Assembly: GCA_002715985.1 (NCBI GenBank) | Contig: PBAO01000072.1 | Location: forward strand, 1 to 60,238 | Direction of reading: 5' to 3' | Source: Lysobacterales bacterium | GTDB lineage: Bacteria > Pseudomonadota > Gammaproteobacteria > Nevskiales > Salinisphaeraceae | DNA: 60,238 nt | Shown: piece by piece, positions 41,898 through 50,129 of the stretch | How positions within the stretch are numbered: the first letter of the stretch is position 1 | How the letters are laid out: each line of letters starts with the position of its first letter | Position numbers and translations under genes: made by a program | The notes under the pieces: generated by a model | Databases searched by the model: none | Seen by the model: the letters and a program-made list of their open reading frames with translations, nothing else | What the model was told of the DNA's origin: nothing

Positions 41898-43070
41898 TCA
41901 TGGCCCGGCCAGCGTGCCCATGAGCTCGCCGATACGCTGGGTGGCTTTCAGGCCGCTGCCGGTAAGCACGACAACGCTCGTTTGGTCGGCGGTAATGACG
42001 CCGGCGTCCAGCAGCCGGGCCAACGCGGCATCGGCCGTGGCACAGGTCGGCTCGACATAGAAGCCCGTGCGGGCCAGAGCCTCGTGCGAGGCTTCGATCT
42101 CGGCTTCGGAGACAGCCACGGTCTGGCCGTGCGAGCCACGGATGGCCGCCAGCACCTCGCGCCACCGAACCGGGCGCTCGATCGACGTGCCTTCGGCCAG
42201 AGTGGGCCGTGCATCAATCGCCGCCAGCGTATCCGCACCGCTTAAAAATGTGGCGTGCAGCGGCGCGCAGTGTGCCGGCTGTGCGGCGAACAGCCGCGGC
42301 AGGCGCTGTATCTCGCCGGCGCGCAGCAGCTCGGAGAAGCCGATATCGCAGCCCAGGATATTGCTGCCGCCCCCGGTGGGGATGATGATGTTGTCCGGCG
42401 CGCGAAACCCCAGGTCCTCCCAGATTTCATAGGCCAGCGTTTTGGTGCCATGGAGGAAAAACGCCTGCCAGGCATGGCTGGCATAGAAGATATCGCGGGC
42501 CTGGCGCTCGGCGGCCGCGGCTGTGTCGGCGCGGCTGCCGGGCACCCGCTCGCACTCGGCCCCATAAGCACGCATCTGTACGGTCTTGCCGGCCTGGGTA
42601 TCGGCCGGCACAAGTATCCTGGCGGCCATACCGCCGGCCGCGGCATAAGCCGCCACCGCGGCCCCGCCGTTGCCGGAGCTGTCCTCGAGCACGTGACGAA
42701 TGCCCTGCTGGCGCAGCATCGACAACATCACCGAGGCGCCGCGATCCTTGAAGCTGCCCGTCGGGGATTGCCATTCCAGCTTGAAGTGCGGGCGTATTCC
42801 GCGCCAGTCACGCGCGATCAGGGGCGTCATGCCTTCGCCCAGCGTGATCGGCTCGGTCACTGCAAATGGCAACGCAGCCCGGTAGCGCCACAGCGATCGA
42901 CAGCTCGTATCGATCGCTTCACGCGTGATACCGGCCAGCGGCGTCACCATCAGCGGGCCGCCGGGATCCGAGCACCAGCGCGGCGTCGTTATCGGATAGG
43001 TTCGATGGGTGGCCGGATCGATATAGGCCGGCTCGGGGCTAGAGGACAAGAGGACACCTGTTGAGGTCAT
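41898..43070 (-). CDS. threonine synthase-like PLP enzyme
   Basis: A 390-residue PLP-dependent beta-family enzyme. The lysine that forms the Schiff base is in SPTGSFKDRGASVMLS near residue 105, and the Gly/Asn phosphate-binding loop SGNGGAAVAAYAAAGG follows. The overall pattern (ITLGEGMTPLI, TGGGSNILG) is typical of threonine synthase and close relatives. The canonical enzyme converts O-phosphohomoserine to threonine; the short N-terminal part and absence of linked hom/thrB genes leave other activities possible. The start at 43070 is uncertain: a TTG at 43127, overlapping the previous gene stop, would add 19 residues and could be translationally coupled. Confidence 0.75.
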   Translation of the reverse strand: MTSTGVLLSSSPEPAYIDPATHRTYPITTPRWCSDPGGPLMVTPLAGITREAIDTSCRSLWRYRAALPFAVTEPITLGEGMTPLIARDWRGIRPHFKLEWQSPTGSFKDRGASVMLSMLRQQGIRHVLEDSSGNGGAAVAAYAAAGGMAARILVPADTQAGKTVQMRAYGAECERVPGSRADTAAAAERQARDIFYASHAWQAFFLHGTKTLAYEIWEDLGFRAPDNIIIPTGGGSNILGCDIGFSELLRAGEIQRLPRLFAAQPAHCAPLHATFLSGADTLAAIDARPTLAEGTSIERPVRWREVLAAIRGSHGQTVAVSEAEIEASHEALARTGFYVEPTCATADAALARLLDAGVITADQTSVVVLTGSGLKATQRIGELMGTLAGP

Positions 43071-43123
43071 CGCGCGAGAGTACCCAAACCGCGGCTCTGG
43101 GTCCCGTGCCGCCGAGGGTCGGC

Positions 43124-44284
43124 TCAAAGATACTTCACCCAGGCCTGATCACTGCGCTGTTTGAAGCGTCCGAACCATCGACAGATCGGCGCCGTGACAA
43201 GTGCCACGGCGCCAGCGATCAGCCATAGCCAGCCCCAGTGATCGACACTCACCAGCGCGCCGTGGGCAGGTTCGAAGAACAGGCCGGCCAGGCGGTTGGC
43301 GCCGTGCAGCAGATACAGATGCAACAGATAGAAGAACAGCGGGGCGCTGCCGAAGATCGTCAAGACGCCGAGCGCGCGCCTCGGGAGATGCTTCAACCCC
43401 GCCAGCAGCGCGGTGCCGATGCCCAGATAACACAGGATGAAATCGGCCGACGGCGGATATTTCGTCAGGTTGAAGAACGACAACACGGCCATCACGCCGT
43501 GTGCGTCGGGCCAGCGGGGCACCGGCTCGCCGTAGCCGTTGAGTGTGCGCAGCACGACAAAGCCCGCGAACAGGATGCCTGCGGCCCACCACAGAGAGCG
43601 CTGTCGGTGGTCTGGCCGCCCTTGTCTGGAAAACCAGGGCCCGGCACACCAGCCCAGCGCAATCACCCCGATCCAGGGCAGCAGCGGGTAGGAGGTTCGT
43701 GCGCTGGGCTGCCAGGGCAGAAAATCGAGTGGGATACGCCCGCGCTCATGGAGGATGGCCCAGGCGGTGGCGCCGATCTGATCCGTCGGGATATGAATGA
43801 CGTCGAGCAGGTTGTGGCCCAGCACCAGCAGCGCGCCGATGAGCAGGATCAGCCGTCGCGATAGCCCGATCAGCCCGGCCAGGGCGATCATGGACAGCCC
43901 GATCACCCAGATCACCTGCAGAAAATAAGTCTCGGGCGTGAGATCGAACGTCCAGGCAAAGTTCACCAGCGTGACTTCCAGCACCACAAGGAACAGCCCG
44001 CGCTTGAACAGAAAACCGCGCGCCGCCCCGGTTCCGTGTTTCTGGCCATAGAGCCAGGCCGCCAGCCCGGTCAGGGCGATGAACACCGGTGCACAGACAT
44101 GGGCACACAGGCGGGTCGCGAACAGCCCCGGTGTGGTGTCGGCGCTCATCGGGTCACTGACCTGGGCATGCAGATAGAAGTATTCTCGGGTGTGATCGAC
44201 CAGCATCAACAGCATGACCAGCCCGCGCAGGGCATCGATGCTGGCAATACGAGAGCCCGGCGGGGCAACGGACACGGATGACAT
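43124..44284 (-). CDS. DUF1624/HGSNAT-type membrane acyltransferase
   Basis: A 386-residue integral membrane protein with about 10 helices, matching the DUF1624 family, a branch of the heparan-alpha-glucosaminide N-acetyltransferase (HGSNAT) superfamily. The N-terminal IASIDALRGLVMLLMLVDHTREYF, with its conserved Asp-His pair, is diagnostic. Such proteins are thought to transfer acetyl groups across the membrane onto sugars. The start at 44284 is preferred over the earlier 44317 because the upstream region holds a palindrome across the 44317 codon. The downstream threonine-synthase-like gene overlaps its stop if started at TTG 43127. Confidence 0.8.
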   Translation of the reverse strand: MSSVSVAPPGSRIASIDALRGLVMLLMLVDHTREYFYLHAQVSDPMSADTTPGLFATRLCAHVCAPVFIALTGLAAWLYGQKHGTGAARGFLFKRGLFLVVLEVTLVNFAWTFDLTPETYFLQVIWVIGLSMIALAGLIGLSRRLILLIGALLVLGHNLLDVIHIPTDQIGATAWAILHERGRIPLDFLPWQPSARTSYPLLPWIGVIALGWCAGPWFSRQGRPDHRQRSLWWAAGILFAGFVVLRTLNGYGEPVPRWPDAHGVMAVLSFFNLTKYPPSADFILCYLGIGTALLAGLKHLPRRALGVLTIFGSAPLFFYLLHLYLLHGANRLAGLFFEPAHGALVSVDHWGWLWLIAGAVALVTAPICRWFGRFKQRSDQAWVKYL

Positions 44285-44305
44285 CGGAACAGGCGTTGAA
44301 AACAA

Positions 44306-44327
44306 ACGATATATCATACGATATCGT
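44306..44327. promoter_or_regulatory. AT-rich operator-like inverted repeat
   Basis: ACGATAT (44306-44312) and ATATCGT (44321-44327) are perfect inverted arms around an 8-bp spacer, and the right arm is also part of the perfect palindrome ACGATATCGT (44318-44327). It lies between the divergent membrane acyltransferase and YiiX-like genes and could regulate one or both. Confidence 0.5.
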
Positions 44328-44405
44328 GTACCGACGAAGACACTGCGAAAGCATGACGGGCTCTGTCATGCTCAAGCATCGATGATTGCACAACGAGACG
44401 ACAGC

Positions 44406-45218
44406 ATGGCAACGATGGGCTCCCTGCCTGCACGGCTTGTCCAGACGGCCGCGGATTGGCTGTCGCAGGATGTCACGCCGCGGGGCGTGCCCCGAACCGA
44501 TTTCGAACGCCTGTGCGAGCAGATCCAGCCGGTGGATGTGATCCTCGTCGAAGGGCGTAGCCGTGTGGCGGGCATCATTCAAAGCGTGACGCTGAGTGCC
44601 TGGACCCACGCCGCGCTGTATATCGGACGGGCCGGAGACATCACGCACCCCGAGGCGCTGGGCGTGATCGAAGCCGCAGGCTGGGCTGCCGATACGCCGC
44701 TGATACTCGAGGCACAGCTCGGTGAGGGCGTGCATCTGTCGCCACTGGATCGCTATCGCCGGGAGCATCTGCGCCTGTGCCGCCCGCATGACATCGCCGC
44801 CAGCGATCGCGATCGCGTGCTGGGCTATGCCCTGGACCGAATCGGCATGGCCTACGACACGCGCCAGATCCTCGATCTGCTGCGGTTCTTCTTCCCTTAT
44901 GGTCTGTTGCCGCGCCACTGGCGCTCGAGCCTGTTCGAAGCCGGCCACGGCGAGCCCACACGAGCGATCTGCTCGACGCTGCTGGCCAACGCCTTTGCCA
45001 GCGTGCGTTATCCGATCCTGCCGGTCATGCATCGCGGCGCCGATGGCCAGGCGATGTTCTATCGCAGCAACGCTCGGTTGATTACCCCGCGTGATTTCGA
45101 TCATTCGCCGTATTTCGATGTCATCAAATATCCGTTCTTTGGCGACGATATCGCGCGTTATCGCGATATGAGCTGGGGCGACACGCGGCCCAAGGCGGCA
45201 GAGCGGGGCAGGCGATAG
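44406..45218 (+). CDS. YiiX-type permuted papain-like (NlpC/P60 superfamily) hydrolase
   Basis: A 270-residue protein of the YiiX/YebB-like permuted NlpC/P60 group. In this circularly permuted fold the catalytic His precedes the Cys: His68 in SAWTHAALYIG and Cys189 in TRAICSTLLANAF are the obvious candidates. Relatives act on lipids or peptidoglycan-related amides, but roles in bacteria are largely unknown. The start at 44406 is chosen over 44382 on spacing to GAGAC. No signal peptide is visible, unlike some relatives, so the site of action is unclear. It is followed by the BrkB gene after 50 bp with a TATACT -10-like element. Confidence 0.8.
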   Translation: MATMGSLPARLVQTAADWLSQDVTPRGVPRTDFERLCEQIQPVDVILVEGRSRVAGIIQSVTLSAWTHAALYIGRAGDITHPEALGVIEAAGWAADTPLILEAQLGEGVHLSPLDRYRREHLRLCRPHDIAASDRDRVLGYALDRIGMAYDTRQILDLLRFFFPYGLLPRHWRSSLFEAGHGEPTRAICSTLLANAFASVRYPILPVMHRGADGQAMFYRSNARLITPRDFDHSPYFDVIKYPFFGDDIARYRDMSWGDTRPKAAERGRR

Positions 45219-45268
45219 CGCAGCGAGTCTGCGTATACTCGAAAAAACATACGGGATCACAGGACGTC

Positions 45269-46303
45269 ATGGTGCATCGCAAGAACGCCCAGGCCTTAAA
45301 CCACGGCACCGAGATCACGGCCAATGGCCGTGGCCGCAAGGCGCGTACGCCTGCGCATATCCCGTTGATCGGCTGGAAGGACGTCCTGTTGCGGGTCTTT
45401 CATGCGTTTTCCGACAACAACCTGTCGATTATTGCGGCGGGCGTGTCGTTTTACGGGCTGCTGGCGATCTTTCCCGGGGTGGCTGCCTTCGTCTCGATCT
45501 ATGGCCTGTTTCAGGACCCGGCCGAGGTGGTGCGTGAGATACAGGGCCTGTCCGGTCTGGTCCCGCCGGAGGTGATCAGCACGATCACCGATCAGATGAC
45601 TCAGATCGCCGGACGGCCGACCGGCTCGCTCGGGCTGGCCGCGGTCATCACGCTGGCGCTGGCGCTCTGGTCCGCCCGCAAGGGCACCACGGCGTTGATG
45701 GTGGCGCTGAACGTGGTTTATGCGGAGAAAGAGTCGCGTAATTTCGTGGTGACCACGCTGGTCTCTCTGGCGCTGACGCTGGCCATCATCACCGGTCTGA
45801 TCGGCGTGGCCCTGCTGGCCGCCGGTGTGCCATTGGTCACGGCCGCCCTGGGGCTGCCGCCCTGGGCAGTGGGCGTGGCGCGTGGCGTGGGGCTGGGCGC
45901 CGGGGCGCTGTTGCTCATGCTGGGCATCGCCGGCATGTATCGCTATGGCCCCAGTCGCACCCGGCCCAAATGGTCCTGGGTGATCGTGGGCGCGGCTATC
46001 GTGACCGTGTTCTGGGTCATCGGCTCGCTGGGCTTTTCGCTGTATGTGGCGTTCTCGGGCAGCTACTCGGCCAGCTACGGCTCACTGGGCGCGGTCGTCG
46101 TGGTGCTCACCTGGCTGTATATCACGGTGCTGATCATGCTGGTCGGCGGCGAGATCAATGCCCAGATGGAGTTCCAGACCAGCGAGGACACCACCGTATC
46201 CGGCAACAAGCCGATCGGGGAGCGCGGGGCGTTCGTGGCCGATAACGTGGCCAAGCGCGCCGAGGACATCGACTTCGAGGCCGAGCCGCCGGATCCACAG
46301 TGA
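45269..46303 (+). CDS. YihY/BrkB-family inner membrane protein
   Basis: A 344-residue membrane protein of the YihY/BrkB family with six hydrophobic helices. The core motif HAFSDNNLSIIAAGVSFYGLLAIFPGVAAFVSIYG is the family hallmark, and the final helix ends GGEINAQME, also typical. It was once described as ribonuclease BN in Escherichia coli, an assignment later shown to be wrong; a transport or envelope role is more likely. A ribosome site (AGGA) lies close to the ATG. The basic N-terminus (residues 1-30) and acidic C-terminus are probably cytoplasmic. Confidence 0.88.
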   Translation: MVHRKNAQALNHGTEITANGRGRKARTPAHIPLIGWKDVLLRVFHAFSDNNLSIIAAGVSFYGLLAIFPGVAAFVSIYGLFQDPAEVVREIQGLSGLVPPEVISTITDQMTQIAGRPTGSLGLAAVITLALALWSARKGTTALMVALNVVYAEKESRNFVVTTLVSLALTLAIITGLIGVALLAAGVPLVTAALGLPPWAVGVARGVGLGAGALLLMLGIAGMYRYGPSRTRPKWSWVIVGAAIVTVFWVIGSLGFSLYVAFSGSYSASYGSLGAVVVVLTWLYITVLIMLVGGEINAQMEFQTSEDTTVSGNKPIGERGAFVADNVAKRAEDIDFEAEPPDPQ

Positions 46304-46331
46304 GGGCTCGCGAATCCGGCCGGCGCGGGGC

Positions 46332-47003
46332 TCATCCTCGGGCGCTGAGGGTTGTCGGGTCGTCCAGCAGCTCGTCGAGGATGGGATCGGAGAAGTCGCC
46401 GATCACCAGCGAGGCGCCGGCTTCACGCAGTGCGTGCGGGTGATGCGTGGTGACCAGCGCGATGGCGGTCAGCCCGGCGGCGCAGGCGGCCTGTACGCCG
46501 CGCGGCGAATCCTCGAAGGCGATCGCATCGTGGCCCTCGATGCCCGCGCGGGACAGCGCCAGCGTATAAGGCTCGGCGTCGGGTTTGATGTTGGAGACGT
46601 CGTCCTTGAACACACGGGGCTCGAAGGCCGTGTCCAGGCCCAGTGGAATCAACGACTCGAGCGCATCCGCTTTCGGTGCGTTGGTGACCAGTGCCAGCTT
46701 GAAGCCCTTCTCGCGCGCGGCATCCAGAAACGGCGTTACGCCCGGCAACGGCGCGGCCCGGCGGGTACGATCGCGATAGCGCGCGGCTTGATGGGCGTGC
46801 AGATTCTGACGCGTGCTCTCGTCCATATCCGGCAGGAGCTCGGCCAGTACGTCGGGGGTGTCTCGACCGTGGAGCCGCTCGTGATAGAAATCGTAGTCCA
46901 CATCGATGCCGTGCGGGCGCAGGATTTCGAACCAGGTCGCGCGCGACAGATCGTGGGTATCACTCAGCGTGCCGTCGAGATCAAAGAAGAGATAATGCGC
47001 CAT
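46332..47003 (-). CDS. HAD-family hydrolase (beta-phosphoglucomutase/phosphatase-like)
   Basis: A 223-residue HAD subfamily IA phosphatase. Motif I FFDLDGTLSD gives nucleophile Asp8 and acid Asp10, motif II is VTNAPKADAL, motif III has the Lys in DDVSNIKPDAEPYTLALSR, and motif IV AIAFEDSPRGVQAACAAGL carries the metal Asp. The cap domain is inserted after motif I. The pattern resembles beta-phosphoglucomutase and sugar phosphatases; the substrate is not predictable. Start at 47003 gives the standard N-terminus. It converges on the BrkB gene with 28 bp between stops. Confidence 0.87.
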   Translation of the reverse strand: MAHYLFFDLDGTLSDTHDLSRATWFEILRPHGIDVDYDFYHERLHGRDTPDVLAELLPDMDESTRQNLHAHQAARYRDRTRRAAPLPGVTPFLDAAREKGFKLALVTNAPKADALESLIPLGLDTAFEPRVFKDDVSNIKPDAEPYTLALSRAGIEGHDAIAFEDSPRGVQAACAAGLTAIALVTTHHPHALREAGASLVIGDFSDPILDELLDDPTTLSARG

Positions 47004-47084
47004 GAAAGATTGTACCGTGGAATGATTGCAAACAACCCTTTCACGATACGTGATGGCGTGCCAGGCCACCAAAGTGGCTGGTCC

Positions 47085-48347
47085 CTACAACAGTGCGTGC
47101 AACAGGTAATAGAACACGATCGAGAACAGCGCTGCGCCCGGTAGGGTCAATATCCAGCCGGCGAACACGCCGCCCAGCACCGATAGATCCAGGGCCCGCA
47201 TGCCGCGTGCCATGCCCACGCCCAGTACGCCGCCCACCAGTGTCTGCGTGGTGGATACCGGAATACCGAACCACGTTGCCAGTACCACGGTAGTGGCCGC
47301 CGACAGCTCGGCCGAGAAGCCACGCGTGGGGGTCAGCTCGGTGATACGTCCGCCGATGGTCTTGATCACGCGATGGCCGTAGGTGGCCAGGCCGAACACG
47401 ATACCGGCCCCGCCCAGTACCAGCACCCAGCCGGCCACCTCGGACTCGCCGCTGATCTCGCCGGGGTGAGACAGCGTATTGATGATGGCTGCGAGCGGGC
47501 CCACCGCGTTGGCGACATCATTGGAACCATGGGCAAAGGCCATGGTGGCCGCGGTGAAGATCTGGGCATAGCCGAACACGCGTTCGACGTTGCGAAAGCG
47601 ATCCGAGGCCCGAGCCTCGGGCGTCAGATCGACCCGCCTGAGAATCAGGGCCGCGCCGGCGGCCACGGCCAGGCCGAGGCCGATCGATATCGCGATGCTG
47701 GTGCCGAGCGACAGGTTCAGGCCGATATGCGACAGGCCCTTGATCAGCGTGACCAGACAGATCACGAGAGCGGCGAGAAATACATAGCCCGGAATATAGC
47801 GCCGGGCACCGGCCGCCGGGTCGGGGTTGTCCAGCACCAGCCGCCGGATCGATTCGAACAACAAGAACGCCAGCGCGCCCGCGATGATGGGTGAGGCAAG
47901 CCAGCTCATCACGATCGAGAGGATCTCGCCCCAGTTGATGGGCCCGGCACCAAAGGCCACCAGGGCAAAGCCCAGAATGCCGCCGATGATCGATTGCCCG
48001 GTCGATACCGGCATGCCGAAGGTCGACATCACCATCAGGAACGTACCGGCCCCCACTAACGCCGAAAGCATGCCTATAACCAGCAGATCCGGCTGTGCCG
48101 CCACCACCTCGGGCTTGATCAGCCCGCCGCTGATGGTCTGGGTGACCTCGCCCCCGGCCAGCCAGGCCCCCAGAAATTCGAAGATGCCGGCGATGATCAC
48201 TGCCTGCCAGATGGTCACCGCCCCGGAGCCCACCGAGGTGCCCATGGCGTTGGCCACATCGTTGGCGCCGATGCCCCAGGCCATGAAGAACCCGAAGACA
48301 CAGGCCAGAATGAGCAACAGCTCGGTGTGTTGAGCAATCAGGGACAT
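47085..48347 (-). CDS. pit: PiT-family inorganic phosphate transporter
   Basis: A 420-residue PiT carrier for low-affinity phosphate uptake, probably with protons or sodium and divalent metal-phosphate. Both inverted-repeat signature motifs are present: GANDVANAMGTSVGSGAVT near residue 27 and GSNDVANAVGPLAAI near 285, each in the expected membrane context. The start at 48347 has AAGGA eight bases ahead. Two DUF47 genes lie upstream on the same strand, a common arrangement in which the DUF47 protein is thought to modulate PiT activity. The 160-bp gap to the first DUF47 gene contains a stable hairpin. Confidence 0.9.
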   Translation of the reverse strand: MSLIAQHTELLLILACVFGFFMAWGIGANDVANAMGTSVGSGAVTIWQAVIIAGIFEFLGAWLAGGEVTQTISGGLIKPEVVAAQPDLLVIGMLSALVGAGTFLMVMSTFGMPVSTGQSIIGGILGFALVAFGAGPINWGEILSIVMSWLASPIIAGALAFLLFESIRRLVLDNPDPAAGARRYIPGYVFLAALVICLVTLIKGLSHIGLNLSLGTSIAISIGLGLAVAAGAALILRRVDLTPEARASDRFRNVERVFGYAQIFTAATMAFAHGSNDVANAVGPLAAIINTLSHPGEISGESEVAGWVLVLGGAGIVFGLATYGHRVIKTIGGRITELTPTRGFSAELSAATTVVLATWFGIPVSTTQTLVGGVLGVGMARGMRALDLSVLGGVFAGWILTLPGAALFSIVFYYLLHALL

Positions 48348-48390
48348 GCAGGAATCCTTGTCGGGATTGCAGCGAGCGTGATCCCGGCGC

Positions 48391-48422
48391 CGTCGGCATG
48401 CAAGCCTCGAAAGAGGCGTGCC
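48391..48422. other. intergenic hairpin with GAAA loop
   Basis: Between the DUF47 gene and the PiT gene, GCCTC-GAAA-GAGGC forms a 5-bp stem with a GNRA-type loop as read on the plus strand, extended by GGCA and TGCC arms across an internal loop. On the mRNA (minus) strand the complementary hairpin forms. It may be a processing or stabilising element, or nothing. Confidence 0.4.
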
Positions 48423-48507
48423 AGCCAACGAGGCGTGGCGGCAAGCGCCGGCTTCGTCAGACGGGCCGATCGGCCGGGAACAGCCGTTGGGGCGGGGCAG
48501 GCAGGCA

Positions 48508-49194
48508 TCAGTGTGTCACCAGAATCTGTAGGCGTGTGCCCACGCGGTCAGCACGGTCGGCTAGGGTACCGATCCAATCAATCACGCGATAGATGAACAT
48601 CACATCCAGAGGCGCGTAATCGTTTTCGATGGCCAGCAGCGTCCGGCGAATATGGATCGCTTGTCGATCGGCCTGTTTCTCGAGCTGCGACAGACGCTCG
48701 GCCGAGGCCGAGATCACATCCTCGCCGTCGCGTGTGAAGCCCGTGCCCAGCAGGGCATCGAACTCGGCCAGCAGATGCCGCGACTCGGCCACGGCCGCGA
48801 TGGCCGTATCGCTGTACTCGCGGATCGCGGTCTCGATATCGGCCGGAAACTGCATCCGACGGCCCAGCATCAATCCGCTGATATCCTTGACCTTGTTGAC
48901 GATCTTGTCCTGGGCCTCGATCAGCTCGAGCAGATCGGCACGAGAGACCGGCAGGAACAGCCGGCGAGGCAGATGCAGACGAATCTCGTCTTTCAGATCG
49001 TCGGCGCGATGCTCGGCGGCCACGATCGTCTCGTGCAGGCGCGCCGCGCGCTTCCAGTCGCCGGCCTGGGCGGCGCCCAGAAAATCCGCCAGCAGCCCCG
49101 CGCCGTCGTTCACGGCCTCGATATGGTGCGACAGGGCCGCAAACGGCGATTTCGCGAACACGCGCGACAGTGCAGAACCGGTTGAGGGCATCAT
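48508..49194 (-). CDS. TIGR00153/DUF47 (PhoU-like) protein, copy A
   Basis: A 228-residue all-helical protein of the TIGR00153/DUF47 family, structurally related to PhoU. The signatures AEHRADDLKDEIRLHLPRRLFLPVSRADLLELIEAQDKIVNKVKDISGLM are strongly conserved and include acidic residues that may bind metals. It is thought to act with the PiT transporter downstream, possibly as a regulator. The paralogue copy B lies immediately upstream on the same strand. Start at 49194 or 49191 makes little difference. Confidence 0.88.
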   Translation of the reverse strand: MMPSTGSALSRVFAKSPFAALSHHIEAVNDGAGLLADFLGAAQAGDWKRAARLHETIVAAEHRADDLKDEIRLHLPRRLFLPVSRADLLELIEAQDKIVNKVKDISGLMLGRRMQFPADIETAIREYSDTAIAAVAESRHLLAEFDALLGTGFTRDGEDVISASAERLSQLEKQADRQAIHIRRTLLAIENDYAPLDVMFIYRVIDWIGTLADRADRVGTRLQILVTH

Positions 49195-49237
49195 GAGCCG
49201 ACCAGTACGAATTTGGCTCGAGGATAGATCGGGGCCA

Positions 49238-49253
49238 TGTCACGGGCGTGACA
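49238..49253. promoter_or_regulatory. perfect inverted repeat between the two DUF47 genes
   Basis: TGTCACG-GG-CGTGACA, two perfect 7-bp arms, lies in the 74-bp gap between copy B and copy A. It could be an operator for an internal promoter or an RNA hairpin that uncouples expression of the copies. It does not fit the CRP/FNR consensus. Confidence 0.45.
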
Positions 49254-49268
49254 GGCAGGCTCGACGCC

Positions 49269-49958
49269 CTAGCGCGCCATCATGATCTGTAGACGCGCAC
49301 CCACACGTTCGGCGCGATCGGAGACGGTGCCGATCCAGTCGATGACCTGGTAGAGAAACATCACTTCCAGCGGCGGCAGTTCGGATTCCTGGGCCAGCAG
49401 ACTGCGCCGGATGGCGATCTGTTCTTCGTCGGCGCGTTTTTCCAGCTTGCCGAGCTCGACGACCATGTCCTCGATCATTTCGGAGACGTTGCGCCCGAAG
49501 CCGGATTCAAGCACGTCGTCCAGTTCCTCGAGCACCTTGCGTGCCTGATGCACGGTATCGATCGTGACCTGGATGTACTTGTTGATCGGCGCCAGCAGGC
49601 TCGGCGGGAACTGCATGCGTCGGCCGGTCATGAGTCCCGCGATATCCTTGATCTTGTTGATGATCTTGTCCTGCGCCTCGACCAGCTCCAGCAGATCGGA
49701 GCGGGAGATCGGCAGGAACAGCGTATTGGGCAGGTTGAGCCGAATACGGTCCTTGAGATCGTCGGCCTCGTGCTCGCACTCGGAGATTTCGGTATACAGC
49801 GCGCCCGCACGGTCCCAGTCGCCCTCGGTGCTGGCGTTGAAGAAACTGGTCAACAGATCCGCGCCGCGATCAACCTGGCGGATATGCTCGGACAGGGCCT
49901 CGAAGGGCGAGCCGCCCCCGAACAGGCGAGACAGCGGGCTGGCTTTACTGATGTCCAT
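49269..49958 (-). CDS. TIGR00153/DUF47 (PhoU-like) protein, copy B
   Basis: A 229-residue paralogue of copy A with the same layout: ECEHEADDLKDRIRLNLPNTLFLPISRSDLLELVEAQDKIINKIKDIAGLM, then a long helical domain with EELDDVLESGFGRNVSEMIEDMVVELGKLEKRADEE. The two proteins are clearly homologous along their whole length but have diverged substantially, so the duplication is old or the copies are functionally distinct. It is the first gene of the phosphate-uptake group. Confidence 0.88.
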   Translation of the reverse strand: MDISKASPLSRLFGGGSPFEALSEHIRQVDRGADLLTSFFNASTEGDWDRAGALYTEISECEHEADDLKDRIRLNLPNTLFLPISRSDLLELVEAQDKIINKIKDIAGLMTGRRMQFPPSLLAPINKYIQVTIDTVHQARKVLEELDDVLESGFGRNVSEMIEDMVVELGKLEKRADEEQIAIRRSLLAQESELPPLEVMFLYQVIDWIGTVSDRAERVGARLQIMMAR

Positions 49959-50129
49959 GACGTGATCTCATCGTCGGCACGAATGAAAAGCGCATCGAGA
50001 CAATCCCGATGCATTCATTGTGGCAGATGACGCCAGCGGCTGTTGCCGTTTCGTACGAGCCGTGCCATGCCCTCTGTCAAATGGCCCGTGGGCACCAATG
50101 CGGCGCTCGTGCGACACGCCGCGGCGTGA

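Noticed and set aside
45211-45239. Promoter with TATACT before the BrkB gene
   Set aside because: The -10-like box is good, but no -35 resemblance exists at 16-18 bp, so it is not listed as a supported promoter.
47050-47075. Hairpin downstream of the PiT gene as intrinsic terminator
   Set aside because: CCAGGCCAC-CAAA-GTGGCTGG folds but is not followed by a T-run on the transcript strand; ending may be Rho-dependent.
50115-50128. 14-bp palindrome CACGCCGCGGCGTG after the dehydrogenase gene
   Set aside because: A loop-free GC palindrome without T-run; expected by chance in GC-rich DNA and not a convincing terminator or operator.
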